From Buxus sempervirens (Eukaryota; Streptophyta; Magnoliopsida; Buxales; Buxaceae): a DNA stretch of 64,000 nt. The position numbers and the translations under genes were made by a program. Where the stretch lies: assembly GCA_947561395.2 (NCBI GenBank), contig OX387182.1, positions 41,843,949 through 41,907,948 on the forward strand, read 5' to 3'. Numbering within the stretch: position 1 is the stretch's first letter; the number at the start of each line of letters is the position of its first letter. The notes beneath the pieces were generated by a model. That model searched no databases. It saw only the letters and a program-made list of their open reading frames with translations, and had not been told where the DNA came from. This document shows, one piece after another, positions 23,157-36,048 of the stretch.

Positions 23157-26100
23157 ACCGTTGTTGCTAGATTAGACATACTTAGTGATGTATTCCATAC
23201 TTTTGATATGAGCTTTGTATAGAACATAATCTAATTCAACGCTCGTTTTAAATTGAAATTGGATGGTTTGTGTTCTTATTCTGCAGTTATTGTTGTCGAT
23301 TTTACCATAGCTCTAGCAGCCATTACAACTTTAGATTCGATAAAGTCTCAAGGTGCTGTGCAATGTATTGTTTCTTACTAATATATAATAAATGAAACAA
23401 GAATACCGTCATTAGTTATTTTGTCTTAGATACTTGCTTTTGGTACTACTATACAATTTAATTTCTATGCATTGTTTTATTTTTCCTAGATTTTCTGTTC
23501 ATTCTTTTTCTGTTAGTAAATTAGCAAAGTTTCTTAGTTTCTTTATAACTTTTTCTCCTCCTTTATATTTTTTATGATATCAATATTGTTTCTTTGAAAT
23601 TTGTGTGCTAAACATCATTATTTTTTTAACACTGAATTTAGATTTTCAATGAGAAAGAAACACATACCCAACATCAATTTACATTACATTGCTATGAGAT
23701 ATTGCATGTCACTATATGTTGTCACATTTTGTGTATATAATGGATACTTTGTTTTTTGCATCATTTAAAAGTGTGAATTTGGATTCGATAAGTTCTTGTA
23801 TTAATAATTGTAACGCCCCAGATCCGGTTCAATTAACCAAACCAGAAGTGTTAGTAAAAATGGTCCAGAAAAAACTAAAATTTATGGGGAATTTGAAACT
23901 TTAATTTATATCAGAGTGCAAATGGAAGCATAGCATACATATGACAATTTAAACAATTTGATTTACATTAAATGGTTTTCTAAGTTTGAATTAATTCCAG
24001 GTTCATGATCATGTTCCACCCATGTGCACACTACCCCATTGTTGACGATTTCTCCAAGAATACCTGAAAAATAGGGAAAATTGGAGTGGGATATAAATCT
24101 CAATAAATAGCAAGGTGCATGCAAGAAATCAGTCCAATTTATGAAATAGTCATGAGGTATATCGATAAATCAAAACAACGGTAAATAAATCCAATTCGGC
24201 AATGGATAGATCCAAAGTAAAACACAAAACATACTCAAAACAATACATGTGACATCACAGGACTCATGAAGAAAGGTAAGTCATTGTAAAGTCACTAAGT
24301 CTCCACTATGCCACCATACATCTTATTGCAATGCTAGTAAACCGCAGTCCCATCATACCAGCAGCAAATCAATCTAGAAAGGTCATCAACTTATTGTGCA
24401 AGAAAATCACATACCAGCACGCTAAATCTCAAATTATGGAGTTTGGCATATACTACCATGCATACAGAGAAGCTAAATCACAATCATGGGGGTAGCCGCA
24501 TTGTCACCACATACAGAGATAACCTCACTGACATAAACCTCACCAGTAAGCTAAATCTGAAATGAGTCCCATTTGTATATGAGGACCCTCCAATGCAAAC
24601 TAACTTGCAAAAGGAAGTGCGTATCGTAGAGTCAGAGTAACCAACCAAAAGAAATACCTCTTCACTATCTAGCTTAGCCTATGGATCCATACACGGCTAT
24701 GCCCGCTAGATACAATTCACACTTAACATATTTATTAACTTGATTACAAGAAAAATTGTCAATCAATTATGCAAAGTTCCCAATTCATAATATCATCTAA
24801 TCTCAATCTTTGTGAGAGAGGAAATTCACCCATACTGGGGTACACTAAGTAATTACAGCAATTCCATTACCATATCCATGATTCTATATGCACTTATTCA
24901 CAAATAAATCTCTGTATACAATCAATTTACTCAAATTAGGAGATAAAATTAACTCAAAAGCATGCTCATTGAAGGAAAACATACCCAAAACCTTTATTAA
25001 ATCTTTAAAACAAGTCTTGCCAATTGTCAGCACCTCATTTTTTCACCATAGAATTGCCCAAGAAGCATATCTTAATCTGGAATATATGTGGGCACGTAAA
25101 TCGAGGTTTTTTTTATAGTGGACCCGTCTTTTTGAAATAATAAGCCCATAATAAAGAGAATTCTGAGACGATTCTGATGCACCAAACCGTGCTCAAATCG
25201 GATCTCAAACGACTAAGTTATGGATAAAAGATGTAAAGGGTAGTTTGGGGATTTTTATAAAACCAAAATTGGATGCCATATGGCAGCCACGTGTACGCCA
25301 TGGTGGCAACAATGTAACCAATGATAAATTAAAAATTTTTGGGTTCTTTTAGTAAATAAGATAAGGTTTGTTATGCAAATAAATAAAAAATTTAATAACA
25401 AAGTTAATAAAAGTTTTGAGATTAAAAGAAAATAAAAAAATATATAAACAAAGAGAAATGAGTTGGACGAATTGGTCCAACTCATGTTCTCTTGAGATAT
25501 TAGGACTAAGCTTTAAAAAAATATAAGCCTAAAAAATATGGGACAAAATAGACTTTGATCAAACCAAAATAAATGATGGTGTTTAAGAGAGAAAGAGGAG
25601 GAGTTAGGGGTTTAAGAGAAGAGGAGGAAGAGTTAGGAGTTTAGGTGTTTAAGAGAGGAAGAGGAGGAGTTAGGGGTTTAAGAGAAGAGAAGGAAGAGTT
25701 AGGAGTTTAGGTGTTTAAGAGAGGAAGAGGAGAAGTTAGGGAGATGAGAGGTTTAGGAGAGGAAGAGGAAATGTTAGAGGTTAAGAAGCTGAAGGGGTGG
25801 GAAATCTCTATAAAAAGGATAGAAGTTGGGAGCAAATAGGGGGAGAGAGAAAGTAAGAGAGTTCTTTGAAAAAAAAGAGATAGCAAGTAAGAGAGTTCTT
25901 TGGAAAAAAAAAACAGCAAGTAGGAAGAAGTGGAGAAAATAAGAGGGATGTCTACTAGCAAGGTGGGAGAAAGGAAAACTGCTGTTTACAACACACTAAG
26001 GTTCTAAGACCTGATTTAAAGTGTCAATCTATAATAGGTGAGTCATTTGTTGAATACATTGTATGAGATCTCTCTTTCATTACAATATTTGAGATGAGAT

Positions 26101-27075
26101 TACATTATTGGTGAGAGACATGCATATATGTTTGATGGCTTTGGGTAATTTTATCATGTAAAAAAAAAAAAGACAAAGATGTAAAGTTCTGAGTTTTTTC
26201 TGCATTCAATTTGCATTTGTTTTCTAGATAAACCAATTTTTTTCACCTAAGTCTAGTTCGATTCAAGTCTGGAGTCCTTCATGAGATTTGTGGTATTTTT
26301 ATTTTAGTTTAATCTAAAAATATGCTCGAGACCCTAAACTATGAGTGGGTATTTTATTTTTAATTTTCTTTGGTTTAGATTTTCACAGGGAAATGTCTAA
26401 CAGTAAAATTTGTAGCTTCATATCTCTTAAATGAAAATGAATTTTTGAAAACTGATATAGGTTATTTTAGTACTTAAAGCTATGATTCTAAGGAATCAGA
26501 TTTAGCACAATTTGGTTAAGAATTGAGGGAGATATGAATATTTGAATGCCGATAGCGCAGTAATTCAGGTTGTTTCACTTTTTTTTGGGTTTCCTTTGTA
26601 AATTGGTAATTAGGCCATGGTTAAAATTAGTTCAGGTGGTCTCATTTTCTTGCCTTATAAATTAGTAATTAGTTAATCTTGCATGATAAAAACAATAGAA
26701 AAAAACCAAAATAATAATAATAAATAATAAGAAAGGGAAAAAACAAATGAAACAAGCATTGAAGCGATGATTATTTCTTGTGGTTGAAAATGTTTCTTCT
26801 TTTGTCTCTTGTGATTTTTTTTACATTTGTTCTTGTTTTGTTTTCTTACTACATGAGATGTACCATAGTGGCCCTCCATTCTCCCAATGTAGATATGTTA
26901 TTATGAGAGGATAAAGCATTTTATTTGAAGTGGCCAAATTGTACATGTTTAGTTTTGTTAGTATTATTTAGTTTACTAGCTCATTTTAGTTTGGTTTCAT
27001 CATTGATGTTAGAATGCGTTCTTTTTTTTATTTTGTTTTCTTACAAGATGCAACCTGGGAATCCCCACCCCTTAA

Positions 27076-29405
27076 TGTGAGACATGGGAAAAAATCACCG
27101 GAATGATCATCCCTCCGTTAACACATGGGGCTCAATGTAAAAATTGGGAGAGTCGCCACCATTCAGAATTTCGGATGTGAATGGACACCAAAAGTTTAAA
27201 AATAAGCAAAAAGTGCAAAAATGCCAATTCTAAGGTAAAAATAACCTAAGTTGAAAGTCAAATCCAGAGATGGGTAAGGGGATTAGATTATGAACGGGGG
27301 AAGGTGTTAAGCACCCCCATTCATCCACACGAAGTGGTTGCCAAGTGTTATTCATGCTAAAAGAAAATAGAAAGCTTGCTAAAAAATCATGAAAACCTTG
27401 AAAAAGGCCAAATATATGATATCTTCACATGAAAATCCAAATGAATTCCAGATCTTCTTTTATGTTAATATCACTTCTGGAATATCACAAAAGATGGAAA
27501 TCACAGCAAAAGTTGCACAAAACCAAGTTGAGGCAAATCTGGGAAATTTGGTAAAAAGTAAGGCCATTTCTCTTGAAATTAATCAAATCCAATTTTAAAT
27601 TAAATCAAACCAAATCAATTTGAAAGATTAGGGTAAACAATAGTCTCATGCAAAATTTCAATTAATTCCGGTTGAAATCCTAAGAGTTATGGCTCTTTTA
27701 AAGTTGCTGCCGGAGAAAATCAAAAGTAGCAAGTAGGCAACTTTGGAAAATCACCTAGAAAAATCTACTCCATAGAAATCCGTGAAATTTGGTGTCAATG
27801 AATTCTGTATGGCCATCTTTCAAAAGAAACTAGCCTCATACAAAAACTCATTCGGATGTGCCTTGGGTGGTCTCCCAAACAGGCCTCGAAGATCACAAAT
27901 TTACCCAGAAAAGTACTGATGAACAGTTCTGAGTAAATCCATTACCAATAATTCAAATGGAGTCAAAAATTATGAAAACAATTGGGTTTGAAAAATATAC
28001 TTATAAAGGAGTGCCCAGAAACAAAAATCATTCGAATCGGACTTAAAACGAACACATGGCGCTCCGTCGAAGTGACAAGTTCCGTATTTAAACCTGAACT
28101 GTCCAATCAACTTCGACAAAGAGGTGTCAAAAACCTGCTCTATAGAAATTAATGAAATTTGGTGGACATAAACTAGACAGCCTCACCTTTCCCATGGTTC
28201 TAAAATCGCTTCAAAATTCATCCGGACGATGAAGTTATGAGCGTCCGAAGTAAGGGTACAGGTGCTGTCAAGTTAGGCCCTTTTTGAACAAAACCAACTC
28301 AAAACTGTGATAAAGTGTGTGTGATTCGTGCAAGATGAATCCAAAACCTTTAAAAATCATTTAAAAACATTCCAGAATTGATTGAGGCCATTTATTTGTG
28401 ATTTATCACAATGAATGTAATAAATCCCCAAATGTGAGCCTATCCCACCAAAATAGTGCTATGTATGTGCAAGTGTGAAAAACCATACAAGATCCAGATA
28501 ACAACATAGCATGCATTTTCATATTCATCAAAATAAGGTTCTAAAACAACCCAGGGTTCCGTTCCATTATCGTTTCCCTTTGTTCTCTCTCCCTGTTAAA
28601 CACGGTTCTTCAAGATAATCATGGGGTACTTTGAATATAGAACGGTTTACATAGAATCAAAAGGCGTATGCAAATAGGGTTCTAGTACTAGGGTCAATCC
28701 CCAGTCTCGTTTCTCCTAGATCCCGCCTTCACGTTTTACGGCTAGGGGGAGTCTCGAGATACTTTGAGCCGGGGAAGGATTTTCACACACATAGAAGGCC
28801 TTATTCTACAGAAAGGTAGAAGAAGAGATCTAGATCTAGGAAGGTAAACACAGAAAAATAAAGGAGGGTTGAGGCTTACCTGGGTTCTGGAAGCAACCCG
28901 GCGGCGGTTCCCTTCTTCACTCGGAGCTCTCCTTGGCGAGAATTCAAGGCAAGAGTTAATGGCCATTTGCTTAAGGAGGAGCCTCCTATTTATAGGCAAA
29001 GGCTAGGGTTAGGGTTGGTGAGAATGGTAGACACAACATAATGTCTATAGCCCACCAACCTTAACCCTAAGGCCATTTCCGAGATTTCCACTCATTTAAT
29101 GAGGGATATGATGGTAAAAGTGAAAAGCTCTCGGAAAACCCTAATTTTGAGCAAAACTTAAGTATCCGGCATATCAAGCCGGATATACGAGGGCCTTAAG
29201 GTATCCGGCATATAATGCCGGATATACTAAAGCTCTCTTGTATCCGGTATGTTCCACCGGATACAAAGAGGAGTACTTGTATCCGGCTTGAGTTGCCGGA
29301 CACAGGTAAAAACTTATTTTCTTCAATTTTTGTGCTGGCTTTCAAGGAGATAATGATTTTTTATCATTATTGATCATTTTGACAGTGCAATTTGGGGTGT
29401 CTACA
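27076..29405 (+). mobile_element. solo LTR, family C (2330 bp)
   Basis: Starts TGTGAGACATGGG, ends TTTGGGGTGTCTACA, and is flanked by CTTAA on both sides (27071-27075 and 29406-29410). GAGAGTCGCCACC near the start and the GGTGTTAAGCACCCCCATTC phrase near 27305 are common in long plant gypsy LTRs. No coding sequence. It is the innermost of three nested LTRs. Confidence 0.9.
29162..29303 (+). repeat. ladder of four CCGG hairpins in the family C LTR
   Basis: Four consecutive inverted repeats: TATCCGGC/GCCGGATA (29163-29170, 29178-29185), TATCCGGCAT/ATGCCGGATA (29202-29211, 29215-29224), GTATCCGGT/ACCGGATAC (29240-29248, 29256-29264), GTATCCGGC/GCCGGACAC (29279-29287, 29295-29303). Spacing is about 38 bp, loops are 3-7 nt and stems 8-10 bp. 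Confidence 0.9.
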
Positions 29406-31636
29406 CTTAAACCCTTGTATAGATATAAAATAAAAAAATAAAAAAAGAAGGGAATTGAGTGTTTTGGTTTCAAATTAAGTGGTTTCAATTTCAATTGTTT
29501 AAGCATAGTTTTGTTTTGTCCATATTGCTTTACTTTTGATGTAATTTTGTGGAGGCTTTGTATATATAGATTAATATTTGTTGTATACTTAAAATGATAA
29601 AAAAAATTAGAACAGACTTCCCTGGGTTGTAATCGGGTCACTTATCTGGAATCACTAGTGCAGACCAAAAATCAACAAGGTGTCTACCTGCACCATTTCA
29701 AGTAGTGGTGACTCCGTAATCCATGTAACACGCTTTTTCAGTGCGCCCGAGGTGCACAATGTAGACACTCTTATATCATACCTATTTAAGTGTTAGGCAA
29801 GTTATTGGTCTATGTTCATTTACCTACTTACATCCTTATATCTTGACTAAACTTTCCAGATTAAACTACCCAGTAATGTCCAAATTTCTTCATTAAGAAC
29901 CTAAGGTGTCAAATCTTGTCAACCATATTATTCAACTCTTCTTGAGAGTCATATAGATCCCTAATGAAGTTTAGGAATAAGTTCTATACTCTAAACATAC
30001 TTTTAAATAGATCTAGTCCACACATTCCACCATATTGACCTTCTAAGCACCTCTTTACATTCATTGTTCCAAATTAATGATCTTAATTCCAAATTTAATT
30101 TTGTCACTTCCTACACCTCAAATTAACCTATTTACAAGTGTTACAACTATTAAAATGCTAGAAAAATCATTAGAAATTAATTTGGGCTTAGATTTTAAAA
30201 TTTCCAAAATCTGTAAGAGGGCGCTCGAGTGACCCGGGGGACGGCTACTTACAATCCAAAATTTGAACTGGCGCTCGACCCAATGCTTGACACTGTGCTC
30301 TACTCTAGGTTGAGCGTAAATCTCATGCTCGAGCCCACGCAAATCTTCACTATTGGGGTTTGCAGAAAAATTAGTTACAGGCGAGGTGCTCGACAGAGGT
30401 TGGGCACCCTTTACAAATACACAAGTACCTAACCCACGCTTGAGTGGCATGTTGGGTGCTCACCCAATTTTAGTAATTTTTTGGGTTTTCCAATTTACTA
30501 GTTTTACAATGTTTTCTTCGATTAATTAATTCTAATCTACTTATAATCAACCTAAATCATCTCTACAACATTTCTACACTAATATTATAAATTATTTGTG
30601 GATTTAAGGTTGTCTACAATGATGAAACCTCTTCAAAACAATAATTTTCTAAGAACTTCTTCACGAACATGAAAACCACCCAGAAAACATTCGAATCCTC
30701 CAGTCAAAATATTATATCAACTCAAAACATTAAGGATCGTCTAAACCCCGTGAAAAAATATGCAATTCCTCCAGTTTTCAAGGGATTGTTACTTGCCTCA
30801 ATACGAAATCTACATTCACCCAAGTCTTCCGGATCTTCTATTCCATTCTTTATGTTCTTCTTTCTCCTGGGCATTGATTTCCCTTTTTTCTCTCTATTTC
30901 TCCCATACATATGATGTTGATCAAAACCCTATTCCTTTGTTTCTCACTCCTTTAAATAGATCCATAATTCTCTACACCCTTTCGAATTAGGATTCTTACT
31001 AATATTACACTTTCCTATTCTATTACAACTCTTCCTATTTTTCTCTTGTTTCTATTTCCTTAAATCCTTTCATGGAAGAAACTCCTAATGTAACTAATTT
31101 TCGGAATATTTTAATACCCTATTTTTAAACACTACCTAAACACCTTATTTAGTCACAATTTTACAAATTAAGGACCCTAATTAATTATGTTTACCCATAG
31201 GTCCTTTTTCCTTCTTTAAGCCTTAAATAATATCAATTAAACTCAAATTTAACCCAATTTAATTCTAATTAAATTTTTCTCAATTTATTATCCTAATATA
31301 TTAATTGATATATTAAAATTACTATATTACCCTTTATTTTCCTAAATTAAATTTTCTTTCTAAAATTCCCATTTTAATTCTTTAAATTGTAATATTACGT
31401 ATTTTTAATTCTCTAACACTTAATTTATTCATTTATTTTTTTATCCTTTTTATTTTATTCCCTTTTTCTTTAAATTTGTAATCATCTAATTTCTCATCTT
31501 TTATTTCCAATTTTATTCACACCCCTATTTTATTTATTTATTTATGCCTTAATAATTATTCAAAAATTCAGAGTTTTACAATAGTGACTTCAATGGAACT
31601 AATTTTTCATTAGTAGATCGATTTAATCATGAACAG

Positions 31637-31877
31637 GTACGCATCTCTATAAGGAGGTGTCATTTTCATTTTTCTTGATGGTTGAGATAAACTTTCATAC
31701 TGTAAAGAGGTTCTGATACATTATTAGCATAAACTTTCATGTTTTTAATGTTTTGTCACTGCTCATTCTCTAAAGGACAAAATATAAGAAGTGAGTGCTT
31801 TGGCGGAAGAGCAACAAGTCAACCATATCATGGTCTGCAAATTCTCTTCTGATGGTATATATTGATATTAAAATAAA
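31637..31877 (+). other. host low-copy DNA between the split exon and the Tat element
   Basis: Follows the donor at 31636. It includes the exon-like block ending at the donor GATG|GTATAT (31852/31853), whose frame contains ALAEEQQVNHIMVCKFSSDG. The phase relative to the previous candidate exon is unclear. Confidence 0.3.
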
Positions 31878-33061
31878 TGTGTTTACACCCTTTACAAACC
31901 GACTAATAAGAAAAGGCCACGTGGTATCCGCATGGCCTGAAACAATTAGAAAGGCCACGACATAACTACACGTAGGCCTTACTCAATCAAATAGGCCACG
32001 TCAGCCTGCACGTAGGCTGGATACTTAGCCAAAGCCACGTAAGCACATACGACAACTGTCTTCATATTTTCAAAGGGTCACGTCACCATCAGCAGGAAGT
32101 CGACCATTAAATAATGGGCGACTACAAGAAAAGAAGTTAGTCGTTGGTGATCGTGGCCGGGAAATTGTTTCTTACAAACAGAAAACCACAGATGACTAAC
32201 CCCCATGAAGATCGTGCAAAAGTGGGACGTTGAGCAGCCGTCAGCGAATGTCTAAAAAAGGCACAAAATCGAAGAGCTCGAGGACAACCTCCACTCAACC
32301 GCAACCGGTTATCATAATGCTATTTGATCATCCATGATCTTTATCCCGTCTCCTACACCCCAAACTGTAGCAAGAAGGATAAATTAGGACTTCTCTCACT
32401 GTTTCCTGTCGCAGTGACAACTTAGGCCCCTATTTACTCCGATTGACATAAGAATCCTGCCACCGGCAAGTAGGTTGAGGCCGCCCCTGACTCACGATTC
32501 TGTACTCGGATTACAGCTACAGGATTCCGAGCAGCCGGTCCCGAGACCAACTTTGATCAAGCCAGGTGACTCACAGACTTTTGGTTAAATAGCAATCTTA
32601 GGTGAACCCCCGAATCGAATTTGTTAGCAAACGCCCCCTTCCTCCTGCCCTTATACTCCGATTACGGCTATAAGGTCAGGATAGGTCGGTCTTGCGATCT
32701 CGGTCGATTTTCTTTTTTTCTTTATTTACGTTTTTTAATTTTGAGGATTATCTGTTGTAATCTACGGTCGTATTTCACTGGCCGATTTTATAATAAAGTG
32801 CTACGCCATCGACTGTTTTGATTTTCAAACACGCCAAGCGAAGACCGAACCCATAGTCTTCATTCTATCGCCTAACTAGTTTTATTATAGGCGACTTACA
32901 ATACGGCTAAACAGACTCCAGTTTAGACTCGGAACAAGTGTCTGGGGTTAGGATCCGACCCGAAATCTTTGTATCCATTGATACTGGCACGCCCGCGCAA
33001 AGACACATCATCAACATCGCCACGTGTCCAACCCAGCCCAATTTCAGTGGAACATCCCTTT

Positions 33062-33080
33062 TGGCACGCCCGGTGGGACC
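33062..33080 (+). promoter_or_regulatory. candidate primer-binding region of the Tat element
   Basis: TGGCACGCCCGGTGGGACC is placed just upstream of the gag frame, as in related plant gypsy elements. The first 11 bases (TGGCACGCCCG) also occur at 32985-32995, which makes the exact LTR end uncertain. Confidence 0.5.
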
Positions 33081-33141
33081 CCTCGTATTTGAAAGAGCAG
33101 TAATTGCGGCAAGAAGAAGTACTCGGAATGCTGAAAACGTG

Positions 33142-33393
33142 ATGCCAGAGGAACTTGCCGAATCTCAAGTAAATCCTCTTTTTGTCTCAGAAATACCGAA
33201 AGAAGGACCTTCAAGTTCACAGCCGGATCTTAAAGAACGGCTTATCCAGGCCATACAAGGTCTTAGCGAGCAAATGGTAGTATTTGACCAGGGTATTAAT
33301 AAAATTTCTTCCGATAACGGTAGGATCCTAGCGGTATTACAGGAAGGATTCTCTACAATGGCAAGACCGGCCATGATGGCCAAACGAGCCTAG
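33142..33393 (+). pseudogene. Tat gag, N-terminal part
   Basis: An ATG at 33142 opens 83 codons (MPEELAESQVNPLF...) ending at TAG 33391-33393. The frame is also open upstream but would run into the primer-site region, so I take this start. It contains a predicted helical stretch (DLKERLIQAIQGLSEQMVVF). The gag sequence is then interrupted by a stop and, at 33710, by a solo LTR. Confidence 0.55.
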
Positions 33394-33709
33394 ACATTTG
33401 CTGCTGGGTCGAATATTCATGGGAGGGTGAATATCCTAGAACAACAGCCACCCTTAAACATTGGCGGTAATGGCCAAAATAGAATGGCCAACATTACCGC
33501 CGCTGGGGGGGAAATCCCCCCCGATATCCCAGTTCCCCTTAATGTGCCTCCCCCTGAGGCACACCTGAGGGGGAAAAGGGAGGCACATAAGAACCATAGG
33601 GAGGGTATCGGTTTAAGAAATATGGCCATGAACCGAAATTACATCCAGAATGTAGTTCAGGAAATAGTCGGAGATCAGTATCACCGACAACTGATTAGGC
33701 TAGTATAAC

Positions 33710-36023
33710 TGTAACGCCCCGGATCTGTGTTGTTCATTAAAGATATAACACGTCTCACAGAGGGTTAGGTAAGGATCTAAATAAATGTGATCGCTGGATA
33801 ATCATGTAATTAATACCATATCAGAGTGCACAAATAAATTCTTATCTAGTTCGTCCAAAATAGTCTTTAAGTAAAGTCAAACAAATCCACCTCAGCTACT
33901 TTATTACATTTCCCAAAATCAAATAAATCAAAGTTTAAATCTAAAATAAACCTACTAGTCTAGGGATTGTAGTAATAATCTTCCTCCCTATAGGTGTCAG
34001 TCGGATCTACCCTAGTAGGCGCCTCACCACGAATATCTGAAAACAAGAACAAAGACAAAGGAATGAGATACGAATATCTCAGTGAGTAGCACATGCATGC
34101 AAAAATAGTTAACCACAGTTATAAAGTACGCACCGATAAATAACCAACACTAATACATCAATAGAAATAAATACGAGATGGAAATCCAGAAGTCTAATAT
34201 TAGTTCACATCAAATATCAACCACAGTACCGATAAAACGACGAAAGGTCAATGTCATGCCTATTGCTTAAGTTGGTTAATTCACATGCCAAGGAGACACT
34301 CCACACCTCCATGTACACAGTTCCAGCCTACTCAGGGTATCGAACACTCTGAAATGACGGCCTACTCAGGGTATCGTCATCCAATGTCGGCCTACTCCGG
34401 GTATTGGCATTGACAACCAGGCCTACTCAGGGTATCTGGCTGCTCTACACCGGTCGTGGCAACACAGTAGGCCATGCAATTACCCCAACAAACAATACCA
34501 TCACATTACTAAGCTTAACATGGATCCAAGGGAAGCTAAACACAAAACCGATTAATAACTACATAAAACTCCACATTTGCAAAACAATAAACCCACACTG
34601 ATTACCATCCTGTGTATCCCAATACACTCATCACAAGTTGTTCCAACCAGAACATCAACTCATACAAATTCAGAAGGTATCCCAACCTCTCAACAACAAA
34701 ACTCATGCAGTAAAATCCTCTTACTCACACAAAATATCTCAATACTATTCATTCCTTTGATATTGAACAAAACCAGATTATACAAATTTAAAATCAGAAA
34801 ACAAATAAAAGATATAACCAAACTGGCTCATTTACTTATAGGATCATGAATAGCAACAACCTACCTAGATTCCTTAATTCACCTTTCGACAAGTTATAGA
34901 AAATACCCATATTTTGATTTAATACTCTCCCAAATGTTTTGAACGGATATAAGGTTTCTAATATTCTAATCTAACTTTGTGGGTATGAGTTTGTAGTCTC
35001 AAAATATCAAAAATTTGGTTAGGATTGGCAAAAAACAACTTTCAGCAATTTCCATTGGGTGCGCTGACCTCTGGCGCGAGGTCGGCGTGGACTTAGCGTA
35101 TACCCAAAACATCACTTCGCGCAGACGAAAGCTACTAGGCGTGAGACAAGCGCGAACTCAGCGTGAGAAGAAAACACTTCGCGCGTGGTTGGCGCGAGCT
35201 AGGTGTGCACTCGGCGATACGAGGAAATACTTCGCACGCAATTGACGCGAGCTAGGCACGAGACAAGCGCGAACTCAGCGATAACAAATAACTTAACCTT
35301 GCGCTGCCTCTTTCACTTGGCGCTAGGTAGGTGCCAAGTCGGCGGATCCTACCTCCGACACATGACTCTCTATTAATCTCAGAACTCCATGACTGAGCTT
35401 ACTTTTGACCTCTGTAACGACTTATCTATGCTTTTACCATCACCAAAACACCTTTAAACTTATTTCGGATTTAATCTAAACAACTTATAAATCATGAATT
35501 CTAAACCCATCAAACAACTTACGCTTGAACAAATGTTATTCCGAAAACATGCTTCCGAATAATCTCAGAGATCAAAACCCATCATAAAATCAAAATGATG
35601 CTACTTACCTTATACGCTCCCAAGCTTTGCAACAGCAACACCTCGTAGAGTGATCCAACAAGTCGATAGCCACCCAGTCGATCGCCACCAAATCGATCGC
35701 CACCCAATCTCCTTCGGTTCTCGAGAGTTTCTCTGAAACCTTGATGCTGAACACTTAATGAAGGAACACACGGTCTTCTTCTTCTCTCCAAAGCCCTAGA
35801 TCACCAGCCGCAACTCATTCAACACAAAGTATGCGAGAACCCCCAAAACCTACGCATCAAAATACGCTAACTATTTATACTTACCCAATATACTTTGCAG
35901 CTCGACTAGATTTAAATCAGCTTGATTCGGTGCAACGCTTGCCCACCAAGATTCCTACATACACACGGCTTATTAATTTTATTTTTCCAATAAAAATCAT
36001 GTAGAAAATATCAGGGTTTTACA
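33710..36023 (-). mobile_element. solo LTR, family B (2314 bp)
   Basis: On the plus strand it opens TGTAACGCCCCGGATC and closes AGGGTTTTACA. Flanks are ATAAC (33705-33709) and ATAAT (36024-36028), one transition apart. It is the inverted relative of the LTR at 56924-59307, sharing the AGATATTCGTATCTCA region and the hairpin array. It interrupts gag of the Tat element. No coding sequence. Confidence 0.92.
34322..34443 (-). repeat. hairpin array with constant loop, family B LTR (copy 1)
   Basis: Read on the minus strand, the loop ATACCCTGAGTAGGC (one copy ATACCCGGAGTAGGC) occurs four times. Each copy is enclosed by a different short inverted repeat: CCAG/CTGG, CAATG/CATTG, ATGACG/CGTCAT, and GTTC/GAAC. 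Corresponds to 58581-58703. Confidence 0.85.
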
Positions 36024-36048
36024 ATAATGGAAACCGTATCCCGTCTAG

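Larger units (their letters stand above)
25025..29758 (-). mobile_element. family D-related LTR, itself split
   Basis: The left end TGTCAGCACCTCATTTTTT is the reverse of the D-family end GCAAAAATGAGGTGCTGACA. Near 25165-25225 the inverted D module (GCTCAAATCGGATCTCAAAC, then AAGTTATGG) is readable. The right end (29690-29758) is the reverse of the D start, with CTGCACC..GTGGTGACTCC and GTGCGCCC. Bases on the two sides (CCAAT and ATGTA) do not match, so either a border is misplaced or flanking bases were lost. The nested element at 27076-29405 interrupts it. Confidence 0.65.
23809..31580 (-). mobile_element. solo LTR (family B-related) holding a two-level LTR nest
   Basis: On the plus strand it opens TGTAACGCCCCAGATCCGG and closes CAGAGTTTTACA, so on the minus strand it is a TG..CA LTR like 33710-36023. 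Flanks are ATAAT (23804-23808) and ATAGT (31581-31585), four of five matching. The sequence is interrupted from 25025 to 29758 by another LTR; its own remaining length is about 3.0 kb. There is no internal domain. Confidence 0.8.
23772..31636 (+). pseudogene. possible host exon split by a nested LTR insertion
   Basis: Left part 23772-23808 and right part 31581-31636 flank the solo LTR at 23809-31580. An acceptor-like TTTAAAAG ends at 23771. The frame starting GTG AAT TTG (VNLDSISSC) stays open up to the LTR and, with one copy of the duplication counted, continues in the same frame through FSLVDRFNHEQ to a consensus donor CAG|GTACGC at 31636. The protein is not recognised. A second exon-like block (31788-31852) carrying CKFSSDG and a donor GATG|GTATAT follows. 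Continuity across the insertion supports an exon, but the left part is short. If real, the gene is disrupted here. Confidence 0.3.

Noticed and set aside
34322..34443. Regularly spaced repeat resembling a CRISPR-like array
   Set aside because: The repeats are the constant loops of hairpins in a plant LTR; spacers are self-complementary stems and the copy at 58581-58703 keeps them. No CRISPR context exists.
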